Assembly (NCBI GenBank): GCA_004369045.1
Contig: ML213513.1
Coordinates: forward strand, 62,001-126,000
Length of the DNA: 64,000 nt
Reading direction: 5' to 3'
From: Heliocybe sulcata
Lineage: Eukaryota > Basidiomycota > Agaricomycetes > Gloeophyllales > Gloeophyllaceae
The position numbers and the translations under genes are program-made. The notes beneath the pieces were generated by a model, which made no database searches, was not told the origin of the DNA, and saw only the letters and a program-made list of their open reading frames with translations. The stretch's first letter is position 1. The number at the start of each line of letters is the position of its first letter. Below, piece by piece: positions 22,118 through 31,560 of the stretch.

Positions 22118-23198
22118 CGCTTGACCAGCAGAACCGCCTGCGAGTGCATCAGATCAGCTATGAGGCACGACGGCACGGACGTGCCCGCTCGTCCGCCGCC
22201 GCATCGCGCAGGTGCGTGTCGTGCGCGAAAACGGTCTTGTCGTTGAGCAGCCCGAAGTGTTTGAAGATCGCAGGGTCGCGCCCGCCGCCGATGTCGGGAT
22301 CCGGCTCGCGCACGTGGAGAACCTGGTCGACAGTTTCGGATGTGCGGGATTGGACACGGACGTGGTGTTTCTTCCCTAGCTCGCCCAATTTTGCGAGGAG
22401 CATGTCAGAGCAGGTAGGTATAAATAGGGTGATGATGACTGGGTGCACGAGGGCGTCCTTGCCTTTCGTATCTCTTCCTGACTTGATGCCATGCACATAG
22501 TTAATGAATTCTTCCGTACCCTCGTAGCTTGCCTGCGTAGTTTCGATGTAGTAGTCAGGCGAGTTCTGATCCGCACAGACTTTGCCCACGAAGGCGCGCT
22601 GGCCCATCCTTTCACAGATTTCGGCTAGGAGCTTGGATGCTGCGACGTGGTTCGTGGCAAAGTACTGGACACAAGTAGTTCCGTTTCGCAGGAGACGCTG
22701 GACGAGCTTCGTGTACAGGTTGCGTAGTCCAGGTCGGCGCACTTGGCTTCGTTTGGAAAGGTAACTTCGTTCAGCCAGTTGAACTCGACTGAAATGCGTT
22801 AGAGCTTTCGAGGTCGAAGAGCAACGTCATCTCACAATTGTATAGTCAGTAGCAGCCCCAATCTGCCTGCACTTGGGCGGCGTGGCTATGACTAGGCGGG
22901 CGAAGGTTGGTGAGAGATGGAACCTATGATATTTGGACGCACTTACCCAATCAACGAATCCAGCGGTCACGAATTGCGACTTCCTTACTACAATCATCGG
23001 TACCCATCAAACTCTCTTACACTGTAAGCTTGAGTGTATGAACATCCGGGAGCGCGTCCCAGTCAGCTGTAGGCAGAGGATGCAGAAGGACGATCTTCCC
23101 AGTATCTGCCGATACGACGCAGAGGTGGCTTTCGCGGATGCGAATCGCGCCGCGGGTAGGCGTGTCGACGACGTACCCAAGATAATCAGGCCACTCAT
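22118..23198 (-). pseudogene. Guanine deaminase, truncated and frame-broken copy
   Basis: The minus strand from ATG 23198 begins MSGLIILGTSSTRLP where the intact copy reads MSGLIILGTFVDTPTR, so the frame is lost within about nine codons. A long block (22158-22740) still reads RNLYTKLVQRLLRNGTTCVQ, NSPDYYIETTQAS and SETVDQVLHVRE with many substitutions. Near 22190 a short deletion removes LVRAG, and homology ends at about 22118, so the C-terminal third with the catalytic GLGTD region is missing. It is a dead partner of the intact gene at 48013-49534. Confidence 0.85.
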
Positions 23199-23498
23199 AG
23201 TTTGTGGTAGTCCTCTGAAGGTCGGGGTGTGATGCTTCATAGAAGACGACTAGTTATCTTCTATGATGGATCACAGGTGGACGATAGACAAGCTCGGAAC
23301 GGTCTCGTATCATGCCAGTAGGGTGCCCGCAGTTCTGCATCGAAACAAACAGGTTAAAGTGGGACATCCTCGACAGTTATTGAGGATGGAAATATCCCGT
23401 AGCAGCTTCCAGTTGGAGCCACAGGCGAGTACACAGGCGAGTACGCAGTTAAAGGTCTCCGTCAATCTTGCTCGGTTGGTGCATTGCGCATTCGAAAA

Positions 23499-23987
23499 TC
23501 ATGATCTGGTCCGATCTTGTAGATCCCAGACTACATGGCGGCTAGGGAACGAGGATGCGACTGTGCCGGTGCTGGGCGGATATTCAACATAGAACACCGA
23601 GCCTGGTGACAAGCGGGGAGTGAACGGTGCTCTTGTTAAATGAACTTCGATGATTTGTACGGTGAATTCTTGGTTGGAATTGGGATAGCATCCCAGCCAG
23701 GCGTACAGGCATTCCGTCAGATTCTGAGATGGCGGAGAGAATAGAGCAGGATCGGACAATGCCGAACGTCCTCCTGCAATTTGTGTGATATCGGAGTCTC
23801 TCCTACGCTGCATGAACTGTGACTCCTGGCCCATATCAGCTTGGATGAGGGACGTTTGAAGTCTCTGAGTCTGTCCATGAAGGAAGGCGCAGGACATGAA
23901 CAGAGACGGTGATATGCACAAGGTGCCCCAGTACGCTCCATACGTCTCTATCGATTCATTTAAGCGAAGACATGCAAGTGATAACAT
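23499..23987 (-). CDS. Open frame conserved between duplication arms, arm A (162 aa, doubtful gene)
   Basis: Reads MLSLACLRLNESIETYGAYW and LTECLYAWLGCYPNSNQEFT, and is matched closely by 47224-47700 in the other arm. The main length difference is a 9 bp gap (a KRG triplet), which keeps the frame. No domain, signal peptide or family is recognised. An antisense frame (23263-23592 plus, mirrored at 47628-47948) is also open in both arms, so conservation may only reflect a recent duplication. It lies between the orphan gene and the guanine deaminase start, so part of it may be regulatory. Confidence 0.25.
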   Translation of the reverse strand: MLSLACLRLNESIETYGAYWGTLCISPSLFMSCAFLHGQTQRLQTSLIQADMGQESQFMQRRRDSDITQIAGGRSALSDPALFSPPSQNLTECLYAWLGCYPNSNQEFTVQIIEVHLTRAPFTPRLSPGSVFYVEYPPSTGTVASSFPSRHVVWDLQDRTRS

Positions 23988-24084
23988 ACAGCAGAGTACA
24001 TTTTCTCAACAGATATCTTACTACGCGAGCTTACAGCGTCATCCCGGGCCTTATCCGATCCTGTTCACCATCCTCCTTCGTGGC

Positions 24085-25110
24085 CTAGTCCATATCATCC
24101 GCAGCCCCAGTCAGCTCCAGCACACGCATGTACGTCGTCAAGCTAGGAAGAGGGTCTTCCTCGAACCTCTCCTCCATAGCCCGCTCCGGCGAGCTCACCG
24201 TGGGCCGGTGCTCGCGTGTATCGTCTCCCATGTTCCACACGACGCGCATGTAGCTGGCCAGACTCGGCATCCTCTCCTCATCATCGGAATCTCCATCTCG
24301 AGGCTCTACTTGCGCTAGATCCATGCTCTCGTCCCAGTTCACCACGTACATCGCCTCAGAGCATGGCGACGCGCTCCTCGAACTGTCAGTGTCGTCCTCG
24401 GAATCCGAGTATGACGGGCACCAGCTGCGTTCCACGAACGTGTCCAAGAACTCGAGGTCTCCTCTGGCAACGGCCTCCTGATGGTCTCTGCTTAAGTGTC
24501 TTGCCCACTTGGGAATCCGAAGGTAGAGCGGCTGTGTCGGGCTGCTGGCGGTGTTTTCCTGCTCTTCGGCAGGTAGGTCTATTACGCTGGTCTGTTGATC
24601 AACCAAATAACCTATCATTAGGTATCAACCAAGACATGGCACAACTACACGTACTTCCACTGAGGATTTCACCTCAGTTGTCCGCGACGGTCGCGTGAAG
24701 ACTGCCGGGAAAGTCTCCGCATGCTTGGAGTTCTGCCCCGGCCTCTCCATACCGGGAACACTGACTACACCATCGTCGTTCTGCTAGAGATGCATTGGTA
24801 ATGTCCTCTCCATTAACGGACTGCCGAAGTAGAGTACAATGACCATGCCACGTACCCCTCTGAGTGCCACCGACCGTACAACCTCTCCGCGCCTTGCCTC
24901 CTGTTCCCCGTCCTCTATTCTATCCAGCAGACGATCTCGCGATAGAGATGGGTTGTGGTCACCCCCCGTAGCGGACGGATGCCCGCTGTCGAGGTCGTGA
25001 CCATACCTGATCGCCCTTCTTCTGATATCCCCGGCACCATTTTTGGGCGGAAAGAACACTCTCCCCCGCCCAGGAGGGGCGAAGACACTCTCTGGTACGT
25101 TGAAGACCAT
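24085..25110 (-). CDS. Orphan acidic protein with SLTxYMRV repeats, arm A copy (296 aa)
   Basis: Three exons, 24856-25110, 24655-24783 and 24085-24591, all joined in phase 0 by GTACGT...TAG/CAG introns, give 296 aa. It starts MVFNVPESVFAPPGRGRVFF. Exon 2 reads NDDGVVSVPGMERPGQNSK. Exon 3 reads LRIPKWARHLSRDHQEAVAR, FVERSWCPSYSDSEDDTDSS, then two related tail units: MPSLASYMRVVWNMGDDT and LPSLTTYMRVLELTGAADD. The C-terminal half is very acidic and probably disordered. No known domain is recognised. The same splice pattern, frame and repeats are intact in the other duplication arm (46096-47126), which is the main evidence that it is a real gene. Expression and role are unknown. Confidence 0.65.
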
Positions 25111-26050
25111 ACTAAACGGCGGGTAGCAGTATAGGAGTGCAGAGTGGGTGATGGCAAGAAAGAGAAAGAACACTACGCGTCTGACGAGGGTCTCGGTCGC
25201 GCGTCGACTCACGTGACCGCGCTTCGTGGTCCCATTGTTCTCTTCTTCTGGTATGTTCTCCCTACGCCACTCGGTCTTCGACCGGATCAATCGTATGCAC
25301 TGATTTGTAGTTGTTCCCAAGCCGTCGAGATGCATCGTTATAACCCAGAGTTGGTTTTTTAACCTCATCTATCGGTAAACAAGCCGATTTACGCAACTCA
25401 TGCTGTTCCCGAGCGGATCCTGATCCTTTCAGCTCTTGTCGTTCGTGGGCTGTTCAGTCTCATCACGGTGTTACCCAGGGCATCCATCTGGGAAATTAAA
25501 CTCGCGGTCTTCTCGTCGTCGACCTCCTCGCCCAGGATGGCACGATCCCCTCTGATCAAGCGATTTACCCAATTTCGAGCACGGCGATGAACTCCTCAAA
25601 GTTTCACGGCCAGCCGCGCTCGTCGTCCGTCACCTTCGGCTTGGACGCGGCCTTCCAGTGTAGCCTGTCTATGACTGGCTCATTAATCGTGCTCGACCGT
25701 ACGGTTACAAAATTGTGTCGCAGCGCGGCCGACTCTACTATCGCAGATCTCCTTCGCTTCTTCATCCTTTGTAGCGCTCGAGATGCGCTTCACGACCGGA
25801 AATATCTTCTCTCCATCCCTTATTTATCGGCTAACTACACACTCTCAGCGGCGGTGCCGGGCTTCAGTGTTCTGCCCTTGTCCTCCGTGGTCACAGTTTG
25901 CCAGCACAGTTGGCGGACTCCCTAGCTCGAGAAGCGAGAAGACGCTCTCGGACGCGATAGACGACATACTATGCAGCGATAACGAGTAGGGGTAATGATG
26001 CGGAAGAAGCGAGAGAAAGATGCATCGACTGGACTGGTGAGACTTTCCGG
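25111..26050 (-). pseudogene. Degraded tandem relative of the orphan gene plus spacer, arm A
   Basis: Minus-strand ATG near 25979 begins MSSIASESVFSLLELGSP, aligned to MSSGASESALAHLKP in the other arm. The leaders share a similar ...TTACCGC/TACTC...TAGTATG context with the intact orphan gene. Downstream, fragments such as DDEKTASLISQMDALGNTVM are still readable but interrupted by stops. I read it as a tandem duplicate that decayed, already present before the inverted duplication because arm B has it too. Confidence 0.45.
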
Positions 26051-26424
26051 CCGCCATGTTATCGTCCGCCCTCATTTCACTTCACTGTTTGCTGGTTAGG
26101 GTATACAACTCTGTCAACCAGAGTGTCGCGACATCCGCAAGTACAGGAGTACAGTATTGGCGTGATGTGGAAGGTATGTAGGATCGCTCACTTGAACGAT
26201 CGATTGTTTTTCTTCTTAGACCGTGACTTTCTGATCTGTATATCTCCCTTGCATGTCAACGTCGCTTTGGGAGCCTGAGAATGCAGGGAGCGTCCGCGTT
26301 CTCTGCAATTTTTGGGCACCGTCCGATTGGGTTCTCCGCCGTTAGCTAGCTAACGACTGGCAGTCCTCATACTACCCAGAGCCGGTCTCGAGCTTTGCCT
26401 TGGCTGGCATGCAACCTCTCACAT

Positions 26425-26830
26425 ACCGCAGACTACGATCTCCGTCGATCATATCCCGATCTAACATCTCCATCTTTCTCCACTGATTCTTTTCCTGCAA
26501 ACATCCCCTTTCTCGGCATCACTGACGGCGAGAGCAAGAACGCAAGCAAGGCGAAAAGTTCTACCAAAGCGTCAACCATCCTCCAGGTAGTTCCTCGCAC
26601 CGAGCAGATGGCGTTCCCACTGGAGAGCGACCAAATTGCCTTGAGAGCAGCGGAGTCCACCTTGGCCATCGCTTGCTCGGTTGTGAAGGTTTTGTACGTA
26701 ACGCCGCCGGACATGAAGACGGTCGAGCAAGATCCAGAGCCGATCCTAGTGGCAGAGAAGGAATATGACATGGTCAAATGCTCAGAAGACGATGAGTATT
26801 TGGGAGCGAAGTTGCTTCGATCCTGATGGT
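26425..26830 (+). pseudogene. Scrap of a WTxTHGFF-family gene
   Basis: ADYDLRRSYPDLTSPSFSTD followed by ITDGESKNASKAKSSTKAST and ILQ closely matches the region of copy 3 reading TDYDPCGPYPDLT...FPDITDLEIKNTSKANSF...ILQ. Similarity stops abruptly after ILQ, although DDEYLGAKLL near 26800 recalls EMILGAKLTG of copy 3. Only about 60 codons are clearly homologous; both ends and all helices are missing. Copy 3 is its nearest relative. Confidence 0.6.
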
Positions 26831-27401
26831 GAAATAGGGTGATGGGTACGTCCTTTTATGCGGGTATATGGCTTTCCAATGTAGGATAACCAAAGCAGTG
26901 AATATCCCGATCGCCCATTTCGGACCCTGGATTCATTATGATTCATCCACTGTCAGCATGGGCCTCGCGGAGAAGCGCCATGAGCGGAATGGCATGAAGA
27001 TACCCAATACAAATCAGACCAGCGCTGCGACTACAGCCACCTGCTCACGAGTCGCAAGCAAGGAATGGACCGGTAATGCTAGTGCTGCGGACTCCTCACC
27101 AGACGAAGATATCAAGGAATGTCTTTCTTACGCGCAAGGGGCTCCCGGAATGTTTACACACCAGTGCCACGAAGGTTTGCTATAGGTCAATATTCAATCG
27201 TCAGTCCGTTTCTAATATTACACCCGGCGCCACATAGAGACCAATGACGTCACCGACGCAATTCTGTCCAACTGTCGAAGTTGGAATTCGCCATTGCGAT
27301 CAACTCCTCACTGACGCCTGCTCTGACATCAACATACTGTTATAGCGTCTCCCTGCATTACTTGGAATTATTCTCCTCCCTCTCTTGGACCATCTCCTAC
27401 T
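26831..27401. other. Intergenic, 0.57 kb
   Basis: A 105-codon open frame (26868-27185 plus) shows no recognisable domain. The stretch before 27402 probably contains the promoter of the ComA-like gene; no TATA box is evident. Confidence 0.35.
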
Positions 27402-28622
27402 ATGTCTCTTTTGCGTGCTCTCACCGGCACCGCCCGCCCTATCTCTTCCGCCTCACGTCGTCTCTTCTCCGTATCTCCCCGAGCCTCTGAATCGCAAGTT
27501 CGACCCAGTGGAACAGCATTTGAATTCCTCCCGACGAACCCCCTCCCGCCCAAGCCGAGGAAGCAGGGCCTGACTGAAATTCGAGGGCCTTACTATGCGC
27601 CGGTCGGACAGAAGTACATCGACGAGTTACTGAGCGACTGGGGAGACTATGTAGACGGCATCAAGTTTGCGGGAGGAAGCTTCTCACTGATGCCGAAAGA
27701 GAGGCTGACAGCGTTCATCGAAACGGCGCACAAACACAGTGAGTAACAAATATTGCGACGAGAACAAATCTCATATGAACTTACGTTGTCTGTCTTTCAA
27801 GACTGCTATGTCAGTACCGGAGGTTTCATCGAGCGCGTCATTGCGACGTCGGGTGGCAGCAAGGACGTCATCTCGAAATACCTGAAAGCCTGCAAAGATG
27901 TTGGGTGGGTCGCATCGACTTGCCTCGCACTCCTTTCGAGTTGACAGTTTATCGATACAGCTTCGATGTTTTGGAAATCTCTTCCGGCTTCCTCTCCATC
28001 CCCACCTCCGACTGGCAATTCCTGATTGAACTCACCGCTCAACACGGGCTGAAGCCGAAGCCCGAAGTCGGCGTATGTCTCCTCGTCGCAGTATGGCATC
28101 CGAATTGTTGATGGTTACGTCTCTTAGATCCAATGGGGTGCCGGGGGTGACGCCTCCGTCGAAGAACTCGAATCGGCCGGCACGCGCGACGTCGGCTGGG
28201 TTATCGAGCGGGCGGAGAAGTTCATTGGCGCGGGAGCTCACGTACGTTTCCTATATCCCTCATCCTTCATCTATACCACTAACACCCGGTGCTGTAGATG
28301 ATCATGATCGAGTCAGAAGGTATCACCGAGAACGTGAAATCCTGGCGGACGGATGTGATCAGCGGGATCAACTCGAAGCTGCCGACGGAGAAGGTCATGT
28401 TCGAGGCGGCTGAGCCCGAAGGTGCGTGATTGTCTCTATGCCCTCTTTGACATGCGACGACTTACCGTTGCGTGGTCGGCAGTGTTTTCGTATCATATTC
28501 AGAATACCGGCGCGACTGCGAACCTGTTTATCGACCATTCGCAGATCGTCCAGCTGGCATGTTTGAGGCGCGGCATTTGGGGTACGGGTGCGACGTTCGG
28601 GCGGGTCGTGACCGTCGGGTAA
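27402..28622 (+). CDS. Phosphosulfolactate synthase (ComA)-like protein, probably mitochondrial (309 aa)
   Basis: Six exons: 27402-27738, 27802-27904, 27961-28072, 28128-28241, 28298-28421, 28483-28622; exactly 310 codons. The N-terminus MSLLRALTGTARPISSASRR is basic and Ser-rich like a mitochondrial presequence. The body follows the ComA family: GLTEIRGPYYAPVG, DYVDGIKFAGGSFSLMP, YVSTGGFIERV, FDVLEISSGFLSIP, IQWGAGGDAS, MIMIESEGITENV, LPTEKVMFEAAEP, NLFIDHSQIVQLACLRRGIW. In methanogens ComA adds sulfite to phosphoenolpyruvate in coenzyme M synthesis. Fungi do not make coenzyme M, so the true substrate here is unknown. The gene looks intact; small introns of 48-63 bp are canonical. Confidence 0.82.
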
Positions 28623-28785
28623 ATCAGGTGTATAAGAAGGAATAAAGTATGCAGAAGAAGAGACGTCCTGTGAGTCTCAGTTGGGTGGGGTTGTGTCAGA
28701 TATTCCGCGCGCAAGTTGTAGGGCATGTAGCAGTCTGGGCAACATGCCCGTCAGTGTCCACAAAATGTGACAAGCAGAGTTCATG

Positions 28786-28962
28786 GATCTAGCTAGCCAG
28801 ATCATGTACATCAGCACCTACACCTCCGGAGCTACGAACGTTAACAAGATACAGTTACACTAAGAAATGAAGTCAGAACTAGAAAAAGAAAGAGCCCAAA
28901 CCAGTGCTCATTGTATCTAAGCTATCTAGCCAGATCATGTTCATCTGTACTTGCTCCTCCGC
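28786..28962. repeat. Imperfect direct repeat downstream of the minus-strand membrane gene
   Basis: TCTAGCTAGCCAGATCATGT (28788-28807) with following CATC-rich sequence recurs as GCTATCTAGCCAGATCATGT (28921-28940). The units are about 42 bp, 130 bp apart, and similar through a CCTCCG box. They lie in the probable 3' UTR of the gene ending at 29071. Function unknown. Confidence 0.5.
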
Positions 28963-29070
28963 ATACACCAGGACATAAAAGTACACCAGGAACAGAGACA
29001 AGGTAAGCAGCTACTTGGAAGAGAACCAAGAAAGAATCATCCTAGGCCAAAGTCCTGGAGATGAGAATCC

Positions 29071-30768
29071 CTAGATGTGAGGAATGAAATTGGTCCAGGA
29101 GACAGTTTGATATGCACCAAGGGGGAGAGATGCAAGTTGCATGAATGCAAGGACCAGGAGGGTGATGCGAGCAGTGATGTAGACAAGCAGGCATATCACC
29201 ATTAGTAGGCGGCCCAAGTATCCTCTACATGTATCAGAATATGTGAACCAAATAGAGAAGTTGGGATCTCTCACAACCATCCATAAGCCGAATTCAGTGA
29301 TTGGAAAGACAGCAATGACCAGTGAACAGCTTCTCCAGAGGATCTGGACCAAGTGACTCTCAAACTCAAATGACCATGCCATGCAGTGGATAGCACCAAA
29401 TATGGTAGAACAGGCAACCAAGATTACCTGCACTGCTAGCAGGTCTTTGTTGCCGAGGTCACCAGAGTAGTATGTGCCTACACTCTGCTGTCCCTCTGGT
29501 GTCTCACCTCCTACCAATACCTGCACAAATGGGGAGAGGGGGAGCAGTGGCACAAGAAGCCAGTTATTGTTGTAAAGCAGCATCCCTGCATTTCCCCATA
29601 TGTGTTTTGCAAGTAGTTGCACATCACTGAAGGTGTTCTTGGTGGATTTGAACCATCCGACTAGGTCCTTGAAGGAGTTCCTTCCCCAGGTTCTGCTTGT
29701 AGGGGTGTTACTTGAGGGTATGTGTCTTCTAATAGCGACCGGACAGTCCACAGATTTGGGCTTGTTCCACCAAAGGCCATAGGTGACTACATTGAGGACT
29801 GCAAATGCACAAGTGGCCAATTCCAGCTCTGTAAGTGGAAGCTTCTGTACACCCCGGCCAATGCATTGCATGATGAACCAGGTTGTTTGGAAGAGTGCAA
29901 GGCATTTTGAGAACCAGTCTCCCTTGCTCATGTTCTTTATCTCCTCTTCTGTGACTCTTGGAATTGGACATGTTGGACTGGGGCGACTCCAAAAGTTATA
30001 CTTCATGACCAGGATGTGATTTTCAGACCTCATCAGCTCCTGAGTCAGCCGCTGTTTCCGTGCATTATCTGGAGCTCGGCGGACACCACCAGTCCCTACA
30101 TATTCTTCACCAATGCCATAATCTTCATCATAGGATTCATAGCCATAACATGCAACCTGGACAGGCTCAGCCCGATCATACAGCACAAAGCCGCCCATGG
30201 TGACAAAGAATCCATGTGTATGGGTGAAGCCATATGCTAATGATGTCATTCAGCATGCGAAGATCAATCTGTAGTGCTGGCACACACCCTTGAATCTCTG
30301 TGCCAGCCTCTTGGATGCAAAGTACTGCTTAGCAGCCCAGCATACAATCAGCTCCGGGGCAATAATAGCGATGATGGTAGTGATAACCTGCCGACCCAGT
30401 CTCCGGAACCAGTGTTCACCCCGTGGTGGGATATTCGGATGGATGGCCACCCAGGTACAAGCGAAGATTGTTGCGAGGCAGCTCCACAGGATGTTGAGAG
30501 TGGTACGGCAGTTGCGGATGTCATAGCATATGTTGTCGGTGGTTGTCTCGAAGACTTGTGTCGGTATGGGAAGGGGATGTATAACTGGTATGGTGGTATT
30601 CAGAGTGCAATTTGCCAGCATTGCGAGTAGCGTAGCATTGTCGCGGACGGAATGGCACGTGAGTGTATTGTTGCTGAGCGGGTCGAAGGTTCGAGTCGGA
30701 AACGAAGGTGGCAGTGAGACAGACAAAGCGGCATTGAGAGCGTCACTTGGTGACGACAGCATGAGCAT
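29071..30768 (-). CDS. WTxTHGFF-family multi-helix membrane protein, copy 4 (intact, 548 aa)
   Basis: Exons 30288-30768 and 29071-30236 are joined by a 51 bp intron (GTGTGT...TAG, phase 1), 549 codons. The start MLMLSSPSDALNAALSVSLP is the first Met in an open upstream frame. Motifs: CYDIRNCRTTLNILW, TWVAIHPNIPPRG, IIAPELIVCWAAKQ, YGFTHTHGFFVTMGGFVLY, VTEEEIKNMSKGDWFSKC, QTTWFIMQC, LPLTELELATCAFA, GLWWNKPKSVDCP, IHCMAWSFEF and C-terminal WTNFIPHI. The N-terminal segment before CYDIRNCR is longer than in copies 1-3 and has several NxT/NxS sites (NNT, NCT, NTT). Codon third positions in exon 2 look richer in A/T than in exon 1 and in the other copies. The upstream side borders an AT-rich island. 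Confidence 0.82.
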
Positions 30769-30829
30769 CGTGAAGACAGCGCAACAAGCACCGGAGGGAA
30801 CCGAATATACATGATCGCTGTAAATGCCG

Positions 30830-31560
30830 ACCTAAATTGAGATGTGGGCTTTGATATATAATATTCACCGGAAATGGCAGATTATTTTTCATGAATGTCA
30901 TGTTGCACATAGGAATTTATATATATGAAATACATACGAAGCTATACTATGTTAGAATATGTTGAAATAAATTATAAATATTGTCCGATGTGTAGTTATA
31001 AGTATAATTCTTATTTGCATTGAGGTTTTTGATCGACAACAATTTCGAATACTTCATTGCACTGGGATTATCGCCCATATCTGGTATATCTTCCGAGATA
31101 TGCTCCATGTGTGGAATTTCAAATTTACTTCAGGATACCCCAACAGACCCGAATGAGAACCCATATATGGAATATATCGCCATGACAAATGTTGGTCCCC
31201 GGTTTCGTTTTGACATTTGTCCCACTGGTGCTGGAAGAAATATTAGCCATCATCATTTCTAAGCAAAAAATTTGAAATGTCCAACAAACTTCTACTGTAT
31301 ATGGATATGTTTTACTAAATATGTAATACAGTCAGAACTACGTGAGAAGCTAATATTTAAAATTGTTACTTTCTGCCGTAGCTTCAGCCAAATATGAGAT
31401 CACCATTCACCTTAACCTTTGCACGTGAATAACAAATATGCCTTGCAAGTCATAAAATCAAACAAATTGTAGATATATGTTCTCATTTTAACAACATGTG
31501 ATATATCAAATAGATAATCATGTATCCAATTGCACGGATATTTCAACCGTGACTTCCCGA
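30830..31560. other. AT-rich island
   Basis: About 730 bp of conspicuously A+T-rich DNA (runs such as TTTATATATATGAAATACAT) in a GC-balanced region, with sharp edges near 30835 and 31560. An 80-codon open frame at 31020-31262 has no recognisable match. I see no terminal repeats or mitochondrial gene sequence in it. Confidence 0.55.

Larger units (their letters stand above)
22118..26050 (-). repeat. Inverted segmental duplication, arm A (degraded)
   Basis: About 3.9 kb that is collinear, on the opposite strand, with 44830-49110. Order along the minus strand: broken tandem relative of the orphan gene, intact orphan gene, a conserved open frame, truncated guanine deaminase. Similarity stops at about 22118 inside guanine deaminase (right after HSQAVLLVKR) and at about 26050 upstream of the orphan-like start. 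The arms lie about 18.8 kb apart. Confidence 0.85.

Noticed and set aside
23263-23592. 109-codon plus-strand frame, also open antisense in arm B (47628-47948)
   Set aside because: Competes with the opposite-strand frame; openness in both arms is explained by duplication, with no independent sign of coding.
31020-31262. 80-codon frame in the AT-rich island, considered as a mitochondrial insertion
   Set aside because: No match in memory to any mitochondrial protein or rRNA; left as unexplained sequence.
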